64,000 nt of DNA from assembly GCF_009671205.1 (NCBI RefSeq), contig NZ_CP045309.1:4526001-4590000 (forward strand). Reading direction: 5' to 3'. Below the pieces are notes generated by a model. The model was not told where the DNA came from. It did not search any database and was given only the letters and a program-made list of their open reading frames with translations. Each line of letters begins with the position of its first letter. Position 1 is the first letter of the stretch. The DNA is from Micromonospora terminaliae (GTDB taxonomy: Bacteria > Actinomycetota > Actinomycetes > Mycobacteriales > Micromonosporaceae). Below are positions 63,007-64,000 of this stretch, in pieces. Position numbers and translations under genes: made by a program.

Positions 63007-64000
63007 TCAGCAGCGGGTCGGCTGCCCTCCCGCGCGGATCTTCTCCAGCGCCGTCAGCGCGTCGTCCAGCGACGCCACCTTGAGCAGCGGCAGGTCGGGC
63101 TGCGGGTTGCGGACCGCCTCGGCGCAGTTGTCGGCGGGCACCAGGAACACCTTCGCCCCGGCCTGCTTGGCGCCGACCAGCTTCTGGGCGATGCCGCCGA
63201 TCGGGCCGACCCGGCCCTCGTCGTCGATGGTGCCGGTGCCGGCGATGACCTTCCCGCCGGTCAGGTCGGCCGGCTCCAGCTTGTCGACGATGCCCAGGGC
63301 GAACATGAGTCCGGCGCTGGGGCCGCCGATGTCGCCGAGGTCGATCTTCAGGGTGAACGGGTGCGGCTGCTGCTGGTCGATCTCGATGCCGATGCGGGGA
63401 CGGCCGTCCTGCTCGCGACTGGTCACCGTGGCGGTGGCCGCCGCACCGGCCCGGGTGTAGCCGATCTTCAACTCGGTGCCGGCCGGCTTCGCCCGGATCA
63501 GCTCGGTGAGCCGGGCCGCGCTCGTCACCGGCTGGCCGTCGACCGAGGTGATCACGTCGTTGGGCTTGAGCACGTCGACCGACGGCCCGCCCGCGGTGAC
63601 CGCCTTGACCAGCACCCGGATCGGGTAGCCCAGCTCGCGCAGGGCCGCCGTCTCGGCGCTGGTCTGCGAGTTCTGGAAGTCCTCGGCGTTGCGCTTCTCG
63701 ACCTCCTCCTGCGACTCCCCCGGCGGGTAGACCAGCTCCCGTGGCACCACCGCCTCGTCCGAGGAGAACCAGCCGGCCAGGGCCGAGCGCAGCCGGACGG
63801 TGGGCTGCACACCCACCGTGGTCAGCCGGAGCTGCCCGGCCGAGGTGGACGTCGCCCGGCCGGTGACCTGGATGATCTCCTTGCCGTCCTCGCTGCCCAG
63901 CGTGTTGACCGTCGGGCCGGGACCGAGCACCACGTACGGGATCGGCACGCTCAGCACGCCGACGCTGAGCAGGGCGGTGAGCAGTGCACCGAGGAGTACG
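63007..64000 (-). CDS. PDZ and Lon-type protease domain protein (YlbL-like), 5' end outside window
   Basis: At least 330 residues are visible; the N-terminus (a membrane anchor ending ALLTALLSVGVLSVPIPYVV) continues past the window edge. A PDZ domain (GYPIRVLVKAVTAGGPSVDVLKPNDVITSVDGQPV in segments) is followed by a Lon-C-type protease with the nucleophile in GGPSAGLMFALG and the Lys in AQKLVGAKQAGAKVFLVP. Membrane-anchored protease facing outward. Homologue of Rv3194c in mycobacteria. An apparent GTG at 63957 is internal to the gene. Confidence 0.93.
   Translation of the reverse strand, partial: VLLGALLTALLSVGVLSVPIPYVVLGPGPTVNTLGSEDGKEIIQVTGRATSTSAGQLRLTTVGVQPTVRLRSALAGWFSSDEAVVPRELVYPPGESQEEVEKRNAEDFQNSQTSAETAALRELGYPIRVLVKAVTAGGPSVDVLKPNDVITSVDGQPVTSAARLTELIRAKPAGTELKIGYTRAGAAATATVTSREQDGRPRIGIEIDQQQPHPFTLKIDLGDIGGPSAGLMFALGIVDKLEPADLTGGKVIAGTGTIDDEGRVGPIGGIAQKLVGAKQAGAKVFLVPADNCAEAVRNPQPDLPLLKVASLDDALTALEKIRAGGQPTRC

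Noticed and set aside
60441..63083. An 880-residue plus-strand frame opposite UPF0182
   Set aside because: UPF0182 is recognisable by its helices and conserved segments; the antisense frame is low complexity.

Overview
The window is chromosomal DNA of a very GC-rich actinobacterium. Gene content points to Micromonosporaceae (Micromonospora or a close relative): a fused 2-oxoglutarate decarboxylase (kgd), nickel superoxide dismutase with its protease, WhiB-family regulators, a sigma-R/RsrA pair, ribosomal protein bL37, a DUF5709 protein, MacS/MacR, and an intergenic GATCATGAGGTT hairpin of a kind I recall as common in that family. Codon positions are strongly GC3-biased throughout. I see no insertion sequence, prophage, CRISPR array or biosynthetic gene cluster; this is mostly core and shell genome.

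Layout. 1-4.6 kb: a truncated response regulator, a DUF4097/PadR operon with its operator, an OlsB/OlsA-like lipid acyltransferase pair and a hotdog protein. 4.7-10.8 kb: an ABC exporter, kgd and a DUF6104 protein. 10.8-13.75 kb: two TetR units with clear palindromic operators, an acetyltransferase and a membrane protein. 13.75-16.9 kb: pta-ackA. 17-20.2 kb: a 58-residue membrane protein and two paralogous lipoprotein hydrolases flanking a nucleotidyltransferase-like gene. 20.2-24.4 kb: oxidoreductase, malic enzyme, sodX/sodN, acetyltransferase and an RsbW-like protein. 24.4-26.5 kb: a divergent leaderless gene pair (membrane protein / lipid kinase) and whiB1 behind a long upstream region with a CRP-type site. 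26.5-30.1 kb: a sulfite-assimilation operon (sulfite reductase, zinc ribbon, cysH, siroheme chelatase) behind a short cysteine-containing leader peptide. 30.1-36.8 kb: membrane glycosyltransferase, PdtaS-like kinase, SIS isomerase, TPR protein. 36.8-39.1 kb: MFS exporter with divergent TetR. 39.1-41.4 kb: acetyltransferase, biotinyl/lipoyl carrier, bL37, rsrA and sigR with a sigma-R-type promoter and an in-frame N-terminal extension. 41.6-47 kb: hydrolase, second Wbl, SRAP, aroA, rsgA, hisN. 47-54.2 kb: EamA-like transporter, GT4 glycosyltransferase, SDR, STAS/ATPase fusion, DUF5709, macRS, RsbW-like protein. 54.3-57.9 kb: divergent prs, purC, Tat-type solute-binding lipoprotein, small membrane protein. 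58-64 kb: two identical initiator tRNAs, an ECF sigma factor with its partner, UPF0182 and a PDZ/Lon-type protease that runs off the window.

Functional themes are redox and sulfur homeostasis (sodN, sigR/rsrA, whiB1, sulfite reduction), partner-switch signalling (three RsbW-like ATPases) and central carbon metabolism (kgd, pta-ackA, malic enzyme). About ten genes carry a TANNNT -10 box 6-7 nt before the start codon, which implies leaderless mRNAs. The most interesting observations are regulatory: the sulfur leader peptide, the sigR extension with its own promoter and ribosome binding site, the CRP site before whiB1, the PadR operator inside its promoter, and an rsgA whose conserved N-terminus has only a CTG start. 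I found no convincing undescribed multi-gene system.
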